Positions 62,775 to 64,000 of a stretch of 64,000 nucleotides of DNA are shown piece by piece. Positions within the stretch are counted from its first letter, which is position 1; every line of letters starts with the position of its first letter. The stretch comes from Lentzea jiangxiensis. GTDB taxonomy: Bacteria; Actinomycetota; Actinomycetes; Mycobacteriales; Pseudonocardiaceae. The position numbers and the translations under genes are program-made. The notes under the pieces are model-generated. The model did no database searches, was not told the origin of the DNA, and saw nothing but the letters and a program-made list of their open reading frames with translations. The DNA lies in assembly GCF_900104175.1 (NCBI RefSeq), contig NZ_FNIX01000004.1, positions 62,001-126,000 of the forward strand. Reading direction: 5' to 3'.

Positions 62775-63487
62775 CGTTCATCCGCCAGATCAGGCTGGAC
62801 GGGCGGCACGACACCCGCCGCTACCCGTTCACGCTGCCGGTCGTCCGGCACCTCGTGGAGAACCCGGTCGACCTCCGGACGCCGGTCACGTTCCTCGTCG
62901 GCGACAACGGCGCGGGCAAGTCGACGCTGGTCGAGGCGATCGCGGTGGCAGCGGGGTTCAACGCGGAGGGCGGCACGCAGTCGTTCCGCTTCGCGACGAA
63001 GGCGACGGAGTCCTCGCTCGGCGACCACCTGACGCTCAGCTGGGGCACCAGGAAACCCCGCACCGGGTTCTTCCTGCGGGCGGAGTCGTTCTACAACGTC
63101 ATCACCGAGATCGACCGGATCGGCGGGGGGATCCACGCGTCGTACGGCGGGAAGTCGTTGCACGAGCGGTCGCACGGCGAAAGCTTCATCGACCTGATGA
63201 CGCACCGGTTCGGCGGCAGGGGCCTCTACGTGCTGGACGAGCCGGAGGCCGCGCTGTCGGTCAAAGGCTGCCTCACGGTCCTGAGGCGCATGCACGAGCT
63301 CGTCGGGGAAGGGTCGCAGTTCATCATCGCCACGCACTCGCCGATCCTGCTCGCGGCGCCGGGCGCGACGATCCTGGAGATCACCGACACGATCGACGAG
63401 GTCACCTACGACACGGCGGAACCGGTCGCGCTCACCCGCAACTTCCTGGGTGGGCCCGACCGGTTCCTGAAGCACCTGCTGGACTGA
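62771..63487 (+). CDS. AAA family ATPase (ABC/RecF-like)
   Basis: A 238-residue ATPase. Walker A is GDNGAGKST (44-52); the segment GLYVLDEPEAALS is Walker B with the D-loop; IIATHSPILLAAPGA is the switch His. There is no long coiled-coil insert. This group includes predicted ATPases associated with repair, transport or toxin systems. The GTG at 62771 overlaps the MBL stop. It converges on the permease with four bases between stops. Confidence 0.9.
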   Translation: MTFIRQIRLDGRHDTRRYPFTLPVVRHLVENPVDLRTPVTFLVGDNGAGKSTLVEAIAVAAGFNAEGGTQSFRFATKATESSLGDHLTLSWGTRKPRTGFFLRAESFYNVITEIDRIGGGIHASYGGKSLHERSHGESFIDLMTHRFGGRGLYVLDEPEAALSVKGCLTVLRRMHELVGEGSQFIIATHSPILLAAPGATILEITDTIDEVTYDTAEPVALTRNFLGGPDRFLKHLLD

Positions 63488-63491
63488 GCGG

Positions 63492-64000
63492 CTACTTGCC
63501 GAGGTTCTCCGGGTGCGTCTCCACCTTGCCGTGCAGCACGCGGTTGATGCCCCAGAGCACCAGGCCGGCGAGCAGCAGCCAGCCCGCGATCACGTAGTCG
63601 CCCCACGGGCGGCCCGAGAGCACCGGCATCGCGAGGTACGCGCACGTGATCGCGCCGAGCACGGGAGCCCACGTCGGCGCGCGGAAGTGCTCGCGCTCCG
63701 ACTTCTCGCGGCGCAGCACGAGGCAGGCGACGTTGACGATGGTGAAGACGATCAGCAGCAGCAACGACGTCGTGCCGCCGAGCTTGCCGATGTCCGCGGT
63801 GGACACCAGGATCACCGCGACGCCGGTCGTGAAGACGATCGAGATCCACGGCGTGCGGCGGAACGGGTGCACGGTGCCGAAGAACTTCGGGATGATCTTC
63901 TCGTTCGCCATGCCGTACAACAACCTCGACGCCATCAGCATGTTGATCAGCGCCGAGTTGATGACCGCCAGCAGACCGATCAACGCGAAGATCCACAGCG
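63492..64000 (-). CDS. Amino acid permease (APC superfamily), C-terminal part
   Basis: The open frame runs off the right edge; at least 168 residues are present, lacking the N-terminus. ALINMLMASRLLYGMANEKIIPKFFGTVHPFRRTPWISIVFTTGVAVIL is typical of APC transporters, with four or more spans after it. The C-terminal end is HPENLGK. The transported amino acid is unknown. Confidence 0.9.
   Translation of the reverse strand, partial: LWIFALIGLLAVINSALINMLMASRLLYGMANEKIIPKFFGTVHPFRRTPWISIVFTTGVAVILVSTADIGKLGGTTSLLLLIVFTIVNVACLVLRREKSEREHFRAPTWAPVLGAITCAYLAMPVLSGRPWGDYVIAGWLLLAGLVLWGINRVLHGKVETHPENLGK

Overview
The window is chromosomal DNA from a high-GC actinomycete. Codon use is strongly GC3-biased and GTG/TTG starts are frequent. 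There is a complete zinc-free ribosomal protein set behind a Zur-type box, plus F420-type nitroreductase, EspC/WXG-like secretion proteins and an iniBAC-like dynamin cluster. Together these point to the Pseudonocardiales (Lentzea/Actinosynnema/Saccharothrix-like). That placement is an inference from gene content; no 16S gene is present.

Layout. 0-2.4 kb: divergent zinc-starvation locus, with a CobW-like protein, L31B and L32 on the minus strand and L28, L33, S14 and S18 on the plus strand, around one palindromic box. 2.4-9.3 kb: small membrane protein, BluB, TPR-GGDEF protein, orphan response regulator, and a large secreted penicillin-acylase-family enzyme. 9.3-12.2 kb: four-gene minus-strand operon (nucleotidyltransferase-fold protein, DUF3307-like membrane protein, FkbM methyltransferase, unknown protein). 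12.35-13.2 kb: tRNA-Arg(CCT) followed by a decayed integrase. 13.2-17.6 kb: ricin-lectin membrane protein, HExxH protein, GNAT, nucleoside hydrolase and a frameshifted LCP gene. 17.9-24.3 kb: large STAND-WD40 protein, DUF2165 protein, GGDEF/degenerate-EAL protein.

24.6-32.6 kb is the most striking region. A LuxR-type STAND regulator and an Hsp70-like ATPase face an IniB-like protein and two adjacent dynamin-like GTPases (IniA, IniC), with C4/G4 palindromes between the two arms. It looks like an extended form of the mycobacterial iniBAC envelope-stress system. 32.6-38.7 kb: GNAT-PhzF fusion, DDN-family protein, LysR, an NmrA-type reductase divergent from a Cys6 HxlR regulator, a tandem gamma-glutamylcyclotransferase-like protein and a DUF4232 lipoprotein.

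39.6-44.3 kb: two short helical proteins translationally coupled to a soluble FtsK/EccC-like ATPase with three ATPase-like regions, of which only the middle one has an intact P-loop, followed by a small helical protein and a GNAT protein. 49.1-51.6 kb holds a YbaB / EspC-like / WXG-PPE-like cassette of type VII secretion character with no EccC beside it. I regard the ini-Hsp70 cluster and the soluble FtsK cluster as the best candidates for under-described systems.

44.3-49.1 and 51.7-64 kb are mostly metabolic and housekeeping genes: CurA-like reductase, TetR-GlpD plus an alkyl-DHAP-synthase-like flavoprotein, NatAB-like ABC exporter, photolyase, citrate synthase, PfkB kinase, TetR plus acyl-CoA dehydrogenase, amidohydrolase, aldose epimerase, metallo-beta-lactamase-fold hydrolase, AAA ATPase, and a truncated amino acid permease at the right edge.
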